Shown here in pieces: positions 20,837 through 31,920 of a DNA stretch of 64,000 nt (the first letter of the stretch is position 1; every line of letters begins with the position of its first letter). The translations under genes were made by a program, and so were the position numbers. The stretch lies in contig NW_003314262.1 in NCBI RefSeq assembly GCF_000143415.4, positions 4,249,816-4,313,815 of the forward strand, written 5' to 3'. The notes below the pieces were generated by a model. That model was not told the DNA's origin. It saw only the letters and a list, made by a program, of their open reading frames with translations, and searched no databases. Source of the DNA: Selaginella moellendorffii. Taxonomy: Eukaryota > Streptophyta > Lycopodiopsida > Selaginellales > Selaginellaceae.

Positions 20837-21993
20837 TGTAAGGAACCGACTCCCCGAGATGTCGTAGGCTAAAGGATCCCCAAAAGCTTGACCAAAATGA
20901 CAAAGAGTTCATCGGATGGGACCAAGTCGAGGATCGAGTCCAAGACCGACTCTAGGACCGAGTTTGAGATAGAGTCCGGAATCGAGTCCAAGACCGACTC
21001 GGGGACCGAGTTCGAGTCCGAGTTCGAGACCGAGTTCGAGACGGAGTCCGAGATCCGAAATCGGGTCCGAGACCGAGTCCGAGGTCGAGTCCGAGGTCGG
21101 GTCCGAGGTCGGGTCCGAGATCGAGTCCGAGATCGAGTCCGAGACCGAATCCGAAGTCGGATCTGAAATCGGGTCCGAGATCGAGCCAGAGACTAAGTCC
21201 AAATACTAATACGGGTCAAGGGGTGAAAGCCCAAAGCGTGTGTCTCCCAGGGGGGGGGGCTGCAGGGGGTTCCAAAAGTATAGTAGGGATAGTGAGGTCC
21301 AGGAACCAGTTTTGAAGGGACTCTCCAGTTGGGCTTCCAAACCGACTTGAGGTTAAGACTGGGACCGAGGGGCCTTGGGTGGGAGTGAGCATGGACTTGG
21401 CTGGTGCCGGAGGGGCCATCCAAGGAAGTGCTCAAGAGCAGCTCCCACTCCCGAAAGGGAAACCGACTGCGGTGCTCCCGGCTCAGGTGGAGTGGTGCCC
21501 CACTTGAGTACCTTGTGGCTCATTGGTCCTCGCCCTTCCGGGGGCTTGGGCCTTCCCTTCGGGATGGAAGAGGGGGGGTAGAGGTACCCATACCGAGCCG
21601 TGAGGCCACGGTGTTTTGCCCCGACGTCCCGAAGCAAGTGCTGCACCCAAGACTTGGGATTTAGAGGGTCCCATGATCAAGTCTTGTGGTACCAAGGGGT
21701 GTTAGGAATCTGGAGGCTTGGTGTGCTTGGCTGTTTGTGCCTGCGGGGAGTGTAGCCGAACCTTAAGTCCAGTCTAACCCGGGGAGGGGGATTGGGAGAG
21801 ATTTGGGAATCCGTAGATGGATGGCTAACACTCCGTTGCTCGTGCAGTAAGTAGCTGAAACCAAGTAGGACCAAGTAGGAGCTGGTACCATAGGCGGGAA
21901 CCTTGGCGAGGGAACTTAGCACAAGCCAAGGCAGAGTTTGTTGGATAGACGAGGTAAGCTGGCAAATTGGAAAAGAAAAACTTGTGGCTTACA
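20837..21993 (+). mobile_element. Solo LTR, family B (B1), with perfect TSD
   Basis: 1157 bp, beginning TGTAAGGAACCGACTCC and ending CTTGTGGCTTACA. It is flanked on both sides by GAAAT (20832-20836 and 21994-21998), and the integrase reading resumes across the join. No internal region is present, so it is a solo LTR left by recombination between two LTRs. It contains a GAGTCC/GAGATC minisatellite and the shared core (TGAAAGCCCAAAGCGTG ... AAAAGTATAGTAGGG). Confidence 0.93.
20920..21215 (+). repeat. Hexamer-based minisatellite in LTR B1
   Basis: Imperfect tandem GAGTCC, GAGATC and GAGACC hexamers. It has no stop codons in most frames, which creates false dipeptide-repeat proteins on both strands. 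Confidence 0.9.
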
Positions 21994-22692
21994 GAAATGC
22001 ATCAGTCATAAATGCGGGACCATTATCCGAAAGAATCCGCTCTAGACAAAAATGCTGGAACACCACTCGACTGAGGAGGAAGTATCCAATAGCAGTTACA
22101 AAGGCACTAGCAAAAGCACCAACTTCCACCCAATGAGTCAAGTAGTTAGAAGTAATAATAACATACTCATTGCCAGCACTCAACCATGGAAAAGGTCCCA
22201 TAAGATCAAATGCCACCAACTCAAACGCACGGGAAACTGTAATTGACTCCAACTGTCCTTCTGCAGCCCGAGGGGGAGTATTACGAGCTTGGCACCAAAT
22301 ACAGTTACGCACATACCGAATAATATCACGTCGCATCTCCGGCCAATAGAAAGACCTGCGTAGCTTCTCAATTACATGACGATGTCCCATATGCCCATCT
22401 AGAATAGGAGAATCATGGTAGGCATGGAGAAACCGCGGAATAAAGATAGAAAGCACCACCAGCCGTAAATGATTATCAGGATCCGTCCCTATAAAATAAA
22501 GAAGGCTGTCTTTGAGGCAATATTGAGAATGTAAATGCCGGAAAGGCAAGTCATCAGCAAGTGATGCAGGATTCTCAAACCCATCTCGAAGCCTTCAAAT
22601 CCACGGCTCAAGCTTTTGAGCCTCGTTAACCTCACCAAGAGAAGGTAGATTTTGCTCTGCACCTTGTGGACACTGAACGTCAAGTACAGCAA
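21994..22692 (-). pseudogene. Integrase zinc-binding and catalytic core, Ty3 element 1
   Basis: The minus strand shows GHMGHRHVIEKLRRSFYWPEM, then CIWCQA (HHCC zinc finger), followed by LVAFDLMGPFP with the first catalytic Asp and ERILSDNGPAF with the second. The frame is interrupted by LTR B1 before the catalytic Glu. The upstream 200 bp connect RNase H to integrase and contain at least one stop. Confidence 0.88.
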
Positions 22693-24465
22693 TGTAAGCG
22701 ACTAAATTTTCCATTCTACTTTAGTTACTTAACCACACCTCCGACCACTTGGAGGAGTCTCATTCACAACCTCCATAAGTCCAATCCAGGACTTGGGACT
22801 TGCTAGCCCTGAGAATGGCATCCATGCCACTCAACATTTGCACTTGGTCCAAGTGCTCCACGTGTCCGATCCCATGACCGACACTCAAAGGTACCACCGA
22901 CATAGCAGCCTGTTACGCTAAGGCCATGCCCAATCACCTTTGCCACACTGGTAGTCCAATACCCCTTGCATCACAGTCTTGGCTCCCCAAGACTAGGCAA
23001 ACCATCCGTGAGTGGTCATCTCAGATCCACTCCTTAGCATCCTTAGGATGCCCACCGACAAGGGGAATAGCCTTCCCCAATATCCCTCTGTCAGTCCCCA
23101 CTAAGTCCCTTTCTGCCCCTGGCCGTGTTTGCCAACACTGCCACTGGACCGAGACCCACAGGCCCGACCACTAAGTCCCACGGTCCTCTGGGACTTCCTC
23201 ACCACACGACTGTGTCCTTGGTCACTACCCCAGAGGACTGCTCCTCTTCCTTTCCACAGTCTGGGCCTTTGGGACAACATTTCGGAACACCGTGGCCTTA
23301 CGCGAGCCACCTAGGTACTCTCCTCGCCTTCTGCCCTTGGGTGCTCTAGCCATGGGCTTAGAGCGGGTTCCATTGAGCCACACTAGGTATCCAAGTAGGT
23401 AGTGCCACCCACACTTGGACTGGGAGCATCGGCCAGTCGATCTCCCGGGGGAACTAGAGCCGGCCCTTGAACACTTCACCAAGCTACCCCGCTTGTCGGT
23501 CTGTGTTCACTCTAGTCTTGGACTTCCCAGTGGGCAGCTCATCACCCAACACTGGGTCTGGCCTTCCTGGGCCAAACTGGCCTTTCCTGGCCAAACTGGC
23601 TCCACTGCAGTCCTCCCCCTACTATACTTTTGGGGCTCACCAAACCCCCCAGGGTCTGGGAGACGAACGCTTTGGGCTTTCACCCTCTCAGGCTCCGGAC
23701 TCGGACTCGGACTCGGACTCGGACTCGGACTCGGATTCGGACTCGGACTCGGGCTCGGGCTTGGTCTCGGCCTCGGCCTCGGTCTCGGTCTCGGTCCCGA
23801 TCTCGGTCTCGGTCTCGGTCTCGGTCCCGGTCTCGGTCCCGGTCTCGGTCCCGGTCTCGGTCTCGACTTCGGACTCCATCTCGGACTCCATCTCGGACTC
23901 CATCTCGGGTCCATCTCGGGTCCATCTCGGACTCCATCTCGGACTCCATTTCGGGTCCATCTCGGGTCCACCTCGGACTCCATCTCGGACTCCATCTCGG
24001 ACTCCATCTCGGGTCCATCTCGGACTCCACTTCAGACTCCAACTCGGGTCCATCTCGGGTCCACCTCGGACTCCATCTCGGACTCCACTTCGGACTCCAA
24101 CTCGGGTCCATCTCGGGTCCACCTCGGACTCCACTTCGGACTCCAACTCGGGTCCATCTCGGACTCCACTTCGGACTCCAACTCGGGTCCATCTCGGACT
24201 CCACTTCGGACTCCAACTCGAGTCCATCTCGGACACTCCCACGTGTCATGTGTTGGTCCTTTTGGGTCCCTTTTTGGAGCCTTGCCTTTTGCTCGCTTCG
24301 TGCTCGTTCCTCGAGCACTTTGTTGGGAGTTCCACTCCCGCTCTTGACTTTTCAAGTCGGAGCTTCTGGTCCAAACGTGTTACGCTCGTTTGGCTCTCGC
24401 TTCGGCCACTACCATGTGGCGCCCTTCCGGCTCCACTTTGGGGCCTAGGGATTTTGTGTCTCATA
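22693..24465 (-). mobile_element. Solo LTR, family A (A1), with perfect TSD
   Basis: 1773 bp, in reverse orientation: the plus strand begins TGTAAGCGACTAAATTTTCC and ends GTGTCTCATA (TCTCACA in the other copies). AGCAA flanks both sides (22688-22692 and 24466-24470) exactly between the RNase H and integrase parts of Ty3 element 1. No internal sequence remains. Contains the longest minisatellite of the window and the same core module as family B. Confidence 0.93.
23688..24235 (-). repeat. Long hexamer/dodecamer minisatellite in LTR A1
   Basis: About 550 bp. From the left: GGACTC hexamers, then CGGTCT/CGGTCC hexamers, then higher-order units built from CCATCTCGGACT and CCATCTCGGGT. Higher-order periodicity indicates local amplification within the array. 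Open frames of up to about 340 codons on both strands are artefacts of the 6-bp period. Confidence 0.93.
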
Positions 24466-24479
24466 AGCAACCGCCGATG

Positions 24480-26142
24480 GCATAGAATCCTCATCTAGAA
24501 AATCCATAGAGGCTGGAATAACAGGCTCGTCAGAAACATGAGAAAAGAATGGAGAAGGAAGAGGAGCCCGAGAAAGGGCATCAGCATCAGCCAAAGAACT
24601 CCCTGGGCGATGAACAACATCAAAATCATATATTTGAAGCTTCAAAGCCCATCGAGCAGTATGACCAACCAAGTTTTTTTGCTTCAATAATGAAGTAACA
24701 GCAGCATGATCACCTTCAAGTAACGTCCAAAAACCATGTAGATATGCATGAAGTTTCTCGAAACCCCAAACTGCTGCTAAACACTCATTCTCTGTCGTGG
24801 AGTAATTCATTTCCGCTGGTTGTAATGTACGGCTTATATATGCAATGGGATGGCGCTGACCAGGCACACTCGAGCTCTTTTGCATCAACACACCTCCAAG
24901 ACCAATGTCAGAAGCATCCACGTGCAAAATAAAAGGTCAAGTGTAGTTAGGATATGCCAAAACCGAAGGAGTCATCAATAGCTCTTTGAGATCCTTGAAC
25001 GCCCGCTCACAATCTGGAGACCAGATGAAAGATGATGTTGACGACTTCAACAACGCTCGCAACAGTGCAGTGCAATCAGAAAGATGATCCACAAAACGAC
25101 CGAGATACTGCACCTTGCCCAAGAAGCACTGCACATCATTCACACACCTCGGAGTAGGGAACTTCAGAACAGCCACAAGTTTGTCAAGATCAACTTGCAA
25201 ACTCTCACGAGAAATACGGTATCCAAGATAAGTTGTATCCTTGGACCCAAACACGCACTTCGTCCGCTTCAGCTTTAAACCAACATCGCGTAGCCGATCT
25301 AACACTTTACAAACATCACGAACGTGTTCCTCCCACATTCCCTTCGAGTGGATCAAGACATCATCAATGAAGTCAACAGTCACCTCTGGCATATCGCAAA
25401 GAACCTCGTCCATCATCCGTTGGAAAGTTGCTGGAGCATTGTTTAAACCAAACGGCATCACCAAGAACTCGTACAAACCAAATGGTGTACGAAATGCAGT
25501 CTTAGGAATATCTTCTTCGGCCATCGGTACATGCTAGTACCCAGAAGCAAGGTCTAGCTTGGTGAACCAACAACTTCGCCCTAGACGATCCAAGAGATTT
25601 GCAGTGTGAGGAAGAGGATACACATCTGGGATCGTCACTTCGTTTAACAGACGATAGTCGATACAAAAACGAATACTCCCATCAGGCTTCGTCACAAGAT
25701 GACATTCACATGCCCAAGGACTCCACAACTTCCAAATAACACCCTTCTCCAACATCTCTTTGACATTTGCACGTAAAATCTTGATCTCCTTGGGTGACCG
25801 ACGACAAACGAGAACCTTGATTAGATGAGCATCCTTGGTTAGAATTAGATGATGTGTGGTAATCTTGGCCCCAGACGATAGGTCAAATTCAAAGAGATCA
25901 AAATACTCCTTCATCAACCGGTCCACCGCTGCAACACAAAGATCGTCGGAGGGATCGGAAAAGGGAAGAGCAGAATAAGATGGAAACACAGGAGGAAATA
26001 GTGGGGAAACAAAAGTAATGGAAGCAGAGGTAGAAGTAGAGGGACGAAGAGGTATAGAAGTGAGAGGAATGGATGAAACATAAGGAAATATGAGACAAGG
26101 GGGAGAAGCTTCAAAATCACACTTAGCATGATTGCATTGCAA
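24480..26142 (-). pseudogene. Reverse transcriptase and RNase H, Ty3 element 1
   Basis: The minus strand reads RT motifs VTKPDGSIRFCIDYRLLNE, WFTKLDLASGY, PFGLNNAPATFQRMM, catalytic VDFIDDVLIHSK and FLGKVQYLGRF. RNase H follows with LHVDASDIGLGGVLMQ, YSTTENECLAAVWG and DADALSRAP. The frame has a TAG after LDLASGY and a TGA after YPNYT, both explained by C to T changes. Apart from those it is well preserved. Confidence 0.92.
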
Positions 26143-26149
26143 CTAATCC

Positions 26150-26465
26150 ATACCAAGAATGAGGTCAAAAGCTTGACTTGGCACCACCCGCAATGACTGC
26201 AACTCAAGCTCGAGATCACCCACACGCACAACCCCTCATCCCGTGCACATGCATGTGTATGGCCTTTGCCATAAAGAATGAAAACTGGTTTCGCCACATG
26301 ACGCAAGTGTAGACGGCAACGTGTGGCAATAGGTCGAGCAATAAAAGATAAACTCGAACCTGTATCAACTAACATGGAGAGAATAATAGGAGACCTTTTG
26401 TTATAAAAACGAGCTTGGAAAGTAAACACTAAATGAACCGGTGCCGAGTGAACCCCTTGATGATA
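26150..26465 (-). pseudogene. Aspartic protease, Ty3 element 1
   Basis: The minus strand carries LVDTGSSLSFI, the active-site motif of retroviral-type aspartic proteases, followed by a diverged flap region and a frameshift into RT. It lies between the Gag zinc knuckle and RT, as expected for Ty3. Confidence 0.8.
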
Positions 26466-26499
26466 CTCCTGAAAGAAAGGAGGGGTCACTGACTTATTC

Positions 26500-27447
26500 A
26501 CGCAAGGTCCCTCCGTTACTCGTGCGACTCCTCGTTTCCCGGATGTATCTCGGTGTCCAAACCGTCCACTGCAGCAACACCAACGGGACGTTGCTGACGC
26601 CAAGGTCTCCACCCAGGAAATGGAGGTCGCCAATCCGGAAAACGCCGACAACGCCGATAAGTATGACCAACTTCATCACATGCCCAGCAGCGAACATCAA
26701 GGCCACGACCACGTCCTCGCCCTTGTCCTTGGACTCGAGCAGCAGCAGCATCAACCTCCATTGGAACAGGACCATCACTTATAGGAAGTGGAGCTGAAGG
26801 ACGTGCAGCGAGAAGTGGAAGAGGTGACATCTTATAACGTTGTGCCAAGTGAAGAGCATCGTCAAGGGTGGCGGGAGCAAGTGCATGCACAAGTTCGACA
26901 AGATCTTAACGAAGTGCTGGCCACAACATTCTTAGCTTGATCCGCTCCGACATATTTGGCTCTGCACGAAGCAAAAGACTTCGGAAACAAATGCCAAATT
27001 GCATCACTGACTCAGATGGCCCTTGGCGAAATGATGCAATTGTTGGAAGGCATCATCACAGTCATTGGCATTTCTGAAAGCGCGTTTGAAGACGTTCGGG
27101 AGAACACTCCAATCCCCACGAGTGGTTGCACTCAAACCATTGTACCACTACAATGCCGTCCCTTGAAGACACGTGGGAAACTCACACAAATGTCAAGCAT
27201 CATCCCAAGAATGATATGTGGCAATCACCGTGAAGTGATCGAACCAATTGTACACATCATCCCCAGGATTCCCGCGAAAGAACTCCGGCCAAACGCAAGG
27301 ATTGGCACCAAGAGTAGAAGGAGTTGTACCACATGCCGTGAACACCGCCATCAATTGAGTTTGGTTATTCAATTGCAAGCACATAGCATCAAGCAATTGT
27401 ACCAACTGCTGCTCCAGAGTCAAAGGAGGAGATTGTTGATCTGCCAT
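26500..27447 (-). pseudogene. Gag with CCHC zinc knuckle, Ty3 element 1
   Basis: Starts MADQQSPPLTLEQQLVQL; a capsid-like segment follows with WPEFFRGNPGDDVYNWF and, after stops, WYNGLSATTRGDW. The nucleocapsid knuckle CWACDEVGHTYRRC (CX2CX4HX4C) follows an RGQGRGRGRG tract. Several stops and frameshifts break it. Confidence 0.85.
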
Positions 27448-27660
27448 GAAGACGAATGAAAAAGAAAGAAAAAAAGAAGAGAAATAACAAAAAGCTAGAA
27501 GGAAATGATAGATCTAGACAATGCAAAAAGTTAGATCTAAACCAAAATCCTAAAAGGAAAGAACAAAAGAAAGAAAATGAAAAAAGCTAGATCTAAACTA
27601 AAATCCCAAATCCAAGCATTCCTCAGGGATAATCAAAAGTGCCCCTTATCTCCACCAATG
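27448..27660 (-). other. 5' leader of Ty3 element 1
   Basis: Untranslated leader between LTR and Gag, A/T-rich in purine runs. The expected primer-binding site begins TTGGTGGAGATAAGGG directly after the LTR (minus strand); it starts with TGG, as required to pair with a tRNA CCA end, but I cannot name the tRNA. Confidence 0.5.
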
Positions 27661-27833
27661 TGAGTGCTTGGAATATGGAAAGGGAATATAGAAATGTGCA
27701 TATCAATTAGCCCAAAAACCCTAGTTTATATATAGAAACAAGTGGTCTGGATTGAAACCAATCCGACGGCTATCAAAATCCCACTACGCTAATATTAGTA
27801 TACGGCATCATAGCCGTACATTTGGCCCTCACA
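27661..27833 (-). repeat. 5' LTR of Ty3 element 1
   Basis: 173 bp, same TG...CA ends as 19917-20089, about 87 percent identical by eye. Confidence 0.92.
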
Positions 27834-28049
27834 ATATTTGTTATATATTATATCACTAATATATTCATTATAAATTATTTTAAAACATTTTTTATTACAC
27901 CATGGATAAGCTTATAACTCAACCTTTCAACTAACGCTACAAGGCAAAAAAAACACATGGGATATGGCAGGCACAAAGTCAGTGTAAGAAGCGTAAGGAA
28001 GTGGAAGACAGTGTGAAACACATGGGATAATGCAAGAGAAGCTTGCCAC

Positions 28050-28057
28050 TATATAAA
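28050..28057 (+). promoter_or_regulatory. TATA box of lectin E
   Basis: TATATAAA in the same sequence context and at the same distance as for lectin B. Confidence 0.6.
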
Positions 28058-28143
28058 TTGGCATACGTTCAAAGAGCTCTATAACTTCACACTCATCCCT
28101 TTGGCTTCTAAAAGCTTTAGTCTTTTCTTAAGAGTTCAGAGAC

Positions 28144-29430
28144 ATGGCTCTCACAGCAGCTCCAAAGTTCTACACCATCGAGTCTGCTGCTTATCCTGGC
28201 TATTGCATTACTCAGCAAGGCACCCAGATTGTTCTCAGGTCCAAGGACGCGCTCAACCCCTTCCAGGTAAAAATCTTTGAAAACTTTGCCGGTTGTCGAT
28301 CATCATGGGAAACTCTTGTGCAGCTGTGGTACAGGGATGAGTCATGGAACTTGCTGAACCAGGAATTCAGGGACAGCTCCGCGTTCGTGTTTGTAAACCA
28401 CGGCTCTAAGAAAGCTCTCCGGTCCCAGGCACACTCAACGTCTCGAAGCAAGGTAAACAGAAAATAGTATTCATACTATACACTGTTTCTGATCATATGG
28501 AATTTTGATGGCAAAAGGCTACTATTGGAGACTATGATCCGGCAGTCCAAGACGATCATCTCCTGTGGCGTATTTCCGGGAGCCACGAAAATCAAGTCTT
28601 GATCACCATGACTGGAAACAAGTCATCTTATCTGAGCCACACTTCCTCAAGTGCTAGCTTCAAGGATGGGGTGCCAGTGGTGACATCCAACAGCGATGGA
28701 AACTCCCACTGGAAGCTCGTCGCTTACGGTAAGCATATGATTTGTTCTTCTCGGTTGTGGTTCATATGATGATGCTACACAGAGCCTTCTCAAGAGTACA
28801 GGATTATATGCGACTGGTATGAGCAATACTTGACTTGGAAGCAGCAAAATGTGGACGTAACTTTCAAGAATGCAATCAAGCACAATGACGAGACAAATGT
28901 GGTGGCTATTAGTCCAAACAACGTTCCTCTCGACGGCATGGTCTGTACTTTCGTCGTTCTTTGTAATCTTATCTCATTCTATTTGATTACATATAGACAT
29001 GGTACAAGGTTCCCGCTGGAGGAAGAGATGATACCACGTACTTCACCTCGTTCGTTCTCATAAACAAGGTGACTGGTCTTGCTCTCAAGGGGTCAACCAA
29101 GCCGGGAGACAAGGTAGCTAGTGCACACTGTTGAAAACTTGAAGAAGTTCGCAAACTAAACGAATTGGATGATCATGGCAGGTGCTCTTGACTCAATATG
29201 ATCCTCTCGACTACGGTTTCGTGTGGTCTGAGAACCGATTCCAGGCTTCAAAAACGGACTATCTCGCGATCAATCTGGATGGAACAAACTTGCAGTGGTC
29301 TCTGCAGGACAACAATCAGTACCAGAACAGTGCGTGGTATCATCCTCTCGTGCTTCGCCCGGCATCTGCAAACCAAGGATTTGTTCAGCAGCAGGCATGG
29401 AAATTCAATCCAGTGGTGGCAGGGAATTGA
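28144..29430 (+). CDS. Two-domain EUL lectin E
   Basis: Block-2 counterpart of lectin B, with a complete model: 28144-28266, 28324-28452, 28518-28728, 28783-28940, 28997-29113, 29182-29430, giving 328 aa. All joins are in frame and GT-AG. Domain 1 ends HWKLVAY; domain 2 has WSLQDNNQYQNSAWYHP and ends QQAWKFNPV. Exon 2 carries EFRDS, absent from lectin B. Substitutions in the interdomain segment (ICDWYEQYLTW against LCHWVGQYLTW in B) change charge there. No signal peptide, so cytosolic or nuclear. Downstream of the Ty3 element, whose insertion left its promoter intact. Confidence 0.83.
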
Positions 29431-29640
29431 CTATCAGCCATGTTGTATACTGAGGGACACGCTTACCACTTTTCTTCTTGCAAATAACAAGACTTTTCAC
29501 GGGAAAAAGAAGCTGAGCAGTCCCCATTTGTTTCCTTTTCCGATGGAAGCCATGAGCTTTCGTTCAATTCCAGTGTCTGCAAGGATCGAAGATTTAAGAA
29601 AACATAAAAACATTATGACTATCGACTATCATTCCATATA

Positions 29641-30290
29641 GACCATAAAACCATACATATCCACCGAGTCTAGAATTTACTACGTACCAGATCCCTTTGC
29701 AACCTCAAGCAGGTTTCTTACGACTCCACGAGCATCAACCGAAAACTCCGTTTCATGGCAACATCCTTTGTGTATTTCTGTGAAATGTAAAATAAATAAA
29801 TAAATAAACTTTTGTGAGCTCTCAGTAAGATGAAGGCTTTAGATGATTACCGTGGTCACTGGTGCCTCATTGTCTCAGATGACAATATCGCGAGCATCTA
29901 TGTCCTTTCCAAACTCCGTCTTCCAAGTTTCCCACCTGTCTCAAACTGGCGCGGCCAAAACAATGGCTTTGGCGATAGTATATGTTCTTGGAACAGTTAG
30001 CTGCACCCCTGCACAACGATATAAAAAACTTCCATCAACGTGAAGCTTAGCTTACAGTTGTGCTATTCGTTTCGCAGCGTAGTCCATCCAGCCATCGGGA
30101 AGTTTCCGATGCTGCAACCTCAAAGTGTTACTTCCAGAGCAATGAAGAGCAAGAAAGACCGATCAATTCACATCCAACAATCGCGGCAAGATCTTGCCTC
30201 ACCTTCGCAGATCAGGGACGCCAGCGCCGCAATCGCTGCCGGCTTCTTCTACGCCATTTCTCGCTCCCTCCTCCCTCGCATTCTCTGTAA
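29641..30290 (-). pseudogene. Internally deleted GT29 pseudogene (block 2)
   Basis: Same series of exon scraps and same deletions as the relic after lectin B, differing by scattered substitutions and small indels. Not coding. Confidence 0.8.
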
Positions 30291-30298
30291 ACCTAGCC

Positions 30299-30347
30299 AA
30301 TCGCCTGCAGTCCGATAGGTTACTAGTTCGATCCTAGTTGCCTCCTT
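30299..30347 (+). pseudogene. tRNA-Cys 3'-half remnant
   Basis: Matches the remnant at 11943, with anticodon loop and TTGCCTCCT acceptor end but no 5' half. It closes the lectin E unit. Confidence 0.75.
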
Positions 30348-30393
30348 ATCCGATGAATCCCATCGGATAAGGCGCTCCACGAGGTTGTGGTGG

Positions 30394-30400
30394 TATAAAA
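30394..30400 (+). promoter_or_regulatory. TATA box of lectin F
   Basis: TATAAAA as for lectin C, in the same context with the mutated G-box. Confidence 0.45.
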
Positions 30401-30436
30401 TGGGCCTAGATCTCAGAGTTACTCTAGATCTTAAGA

Positions 30437-31666
30437 ATGGAACCTCTCACAGCAGTTCCAAAGCTCTACACCATCGAGTCCACTGCTTATCCTGGCTACT
30501 GCATTACTCAGCAAGGCACCCAGATTGTTCTCAAGTTCAAGGATGCGCTCAATCCCTTCCAAGTATCAATCTGTATCAATCCAGATCTAGCATCTTGGTT
30601 TTGATCTCTTGTGCAGCTCTGGTACAGGGATGAGTCATGGCAGTTCCTGGGCGAGGATAACAGTGACCTCTCCGCGTTGGTGTTTATAAACCACGGCTCC
30701 AAGAAAGCTCTTCGCTCCCAGTCATCCTCAACTTCCCGGAGCATTGCCAAGGTATATAAATCACTACAAGTTTGTCTCACACTTGAATTTTTCTCTATCC
30801 AGCTTACTGTTGGAGATTATGATCCGGCAGTTGAGAACAATTCTCTCCTCTGAAGCTCGGACGATCAAGTCTTCGTCACAGAGACTGGGAATTCGTCCGT
30901 GTTTTTGAGCCACATTTCGTCGTCGAGGTCCAGCTTTAAAGACGGGGTGCCAGTGGTGACATCTGCCCAGGGTGAAAACTCTAGGTGGAAGATCGTTGCT
31001 TATGGTAATCCTCTAGACTTGTGGTCAATTCCTTTTGATTTTCTCGTTGTGCTGCACAGTGCCTTCTCAAGTGTACAGGATTCTGTGTCACTGGTTTGGG
31101 AATTACTTGACTTGGAAGCAGCAAAATGTGGACGTAACTTTCAAGGATGCAATCAAGCACAACGACTAGATAAACGTGGTGGCTGTTAGTCCAAACAACA
31201 TTTCTCTCAACGGCATGGTTTGTGACTTTGTCTGATACTATCATCTTGGATCTCATTCGTATTATTGTAATAGGCATGGTTCAAGGTTCCTGCTGGTGGC
31301 CGAGACAATACCACGTACTTTACCTCGTTTATCCTAATAAACAAGACTGGTCTAGCACTCAGGAGACAAGGTAAGTCCTAAAACTTTTGAAGGACTTTGC
31401 AAGCTAAACGAAAGATACCTTTTTCATGGCAGGTGCTCTTGACTCAATTTGATCCTCTCGACTACGGTTTTGTGTGGTCTGAGGACCGATTCCAGGCTTC
31501 AAACACGGACTACGTGGCCATCAATCTGGATGGAACGAACTTGCAGTGGTCTCTGCAGAACGACGATCAGTACCAGAACAGTGCGTGGTATCATCCTCTC
31601 GTTCTTCGCCCAGGATATGTTGAGCAGCAGACCTGGAAATTCAATCCAGTGGTGAACAATGTTTAG
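30437..31666 (+). pseudogene. EUL lectin F, disabled
   Basis: Near-identical to lectin C and shares its TAG in exon 4 and 17-nt deletion in exon 5. It has a further lesion: in exon 3 sequence after SLL is replaced by TGA at 30851-30853, ending translation within domain 1. The promoter and final exon are well preserved, indicating a recent duplication and not long decay. Confidence 0.9.
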
Positions 31667-31753
31667 CTGGGACTTTTATGTTCATAAATGAGATGAGAAG
31701 ATGCTAGATCTATGCATGAATGTTCATATGAATAATTACACTTCTAAATGTTT

Positions 31754-31787
31754 AATCAGCTGCAGTATGATCAATGTCACCAGTTTT
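31754..31787 (+). pseudogene. Decayed tRNA-Cys remnant
   Basis: Equivalent of the remnant at 13393; AATCAGCTGCAGTATGAT is followed by GTCACCAGTTTTT. Confidence 0.5.
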
Positions 31788-31920
31788 TGTAATCAATTCA
31801 TATACTTCCCAACAAAACGAATGTGTTTAGGTTGGCAAAAAGGGAAGACGGTTAACTAAAAAATATTCTGTATTAGCGTTCTTAAAAAATATTCTTGTGT
31901 AATAAATTAAAATTTGAATT

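Larger units (their letters stand above)
19917..27833 (-). mobile_element. Ty3/gypsy LTR retrotransposon (element 1) with two nested LTR insertions
   Basis: Complete but dead element on the minus strand, bounded by 173-bp LTRs with TG...CA ends, with Gag, protease, RT, RNase H and integrase in Ty3 order. Without the two later insertions it is about 4.98 kb. By eye the two LTRs differ at about 23 of 173 positions, mostly transitions, so it is not recent. Flanks read ATATT(A) and ATATT, a near target duplication off by one base. A purine-rich tract adjoins the LTR at 20090-20104 (minus strand). It inserted into AT-rich sequence between the lectin D and lectin E units. Confidence 0.92.

Noticed and set aside
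20920-24235. CRISPR-like regular repeats
   Set aside because: Units are 6-12 bp, imperfect and without unique spacers, in a eukaryotic LTR.
23415-24498. Open frames of 180-340 codons on both strands with Asp-Ser, Arg-Thr, Gly-Leu or Glu-Ser dipeptide repeats
   Set aside because: They follow from a stop-free 6-bp repeat within an LTR and are open in several frames on both strands; they are not proteins.
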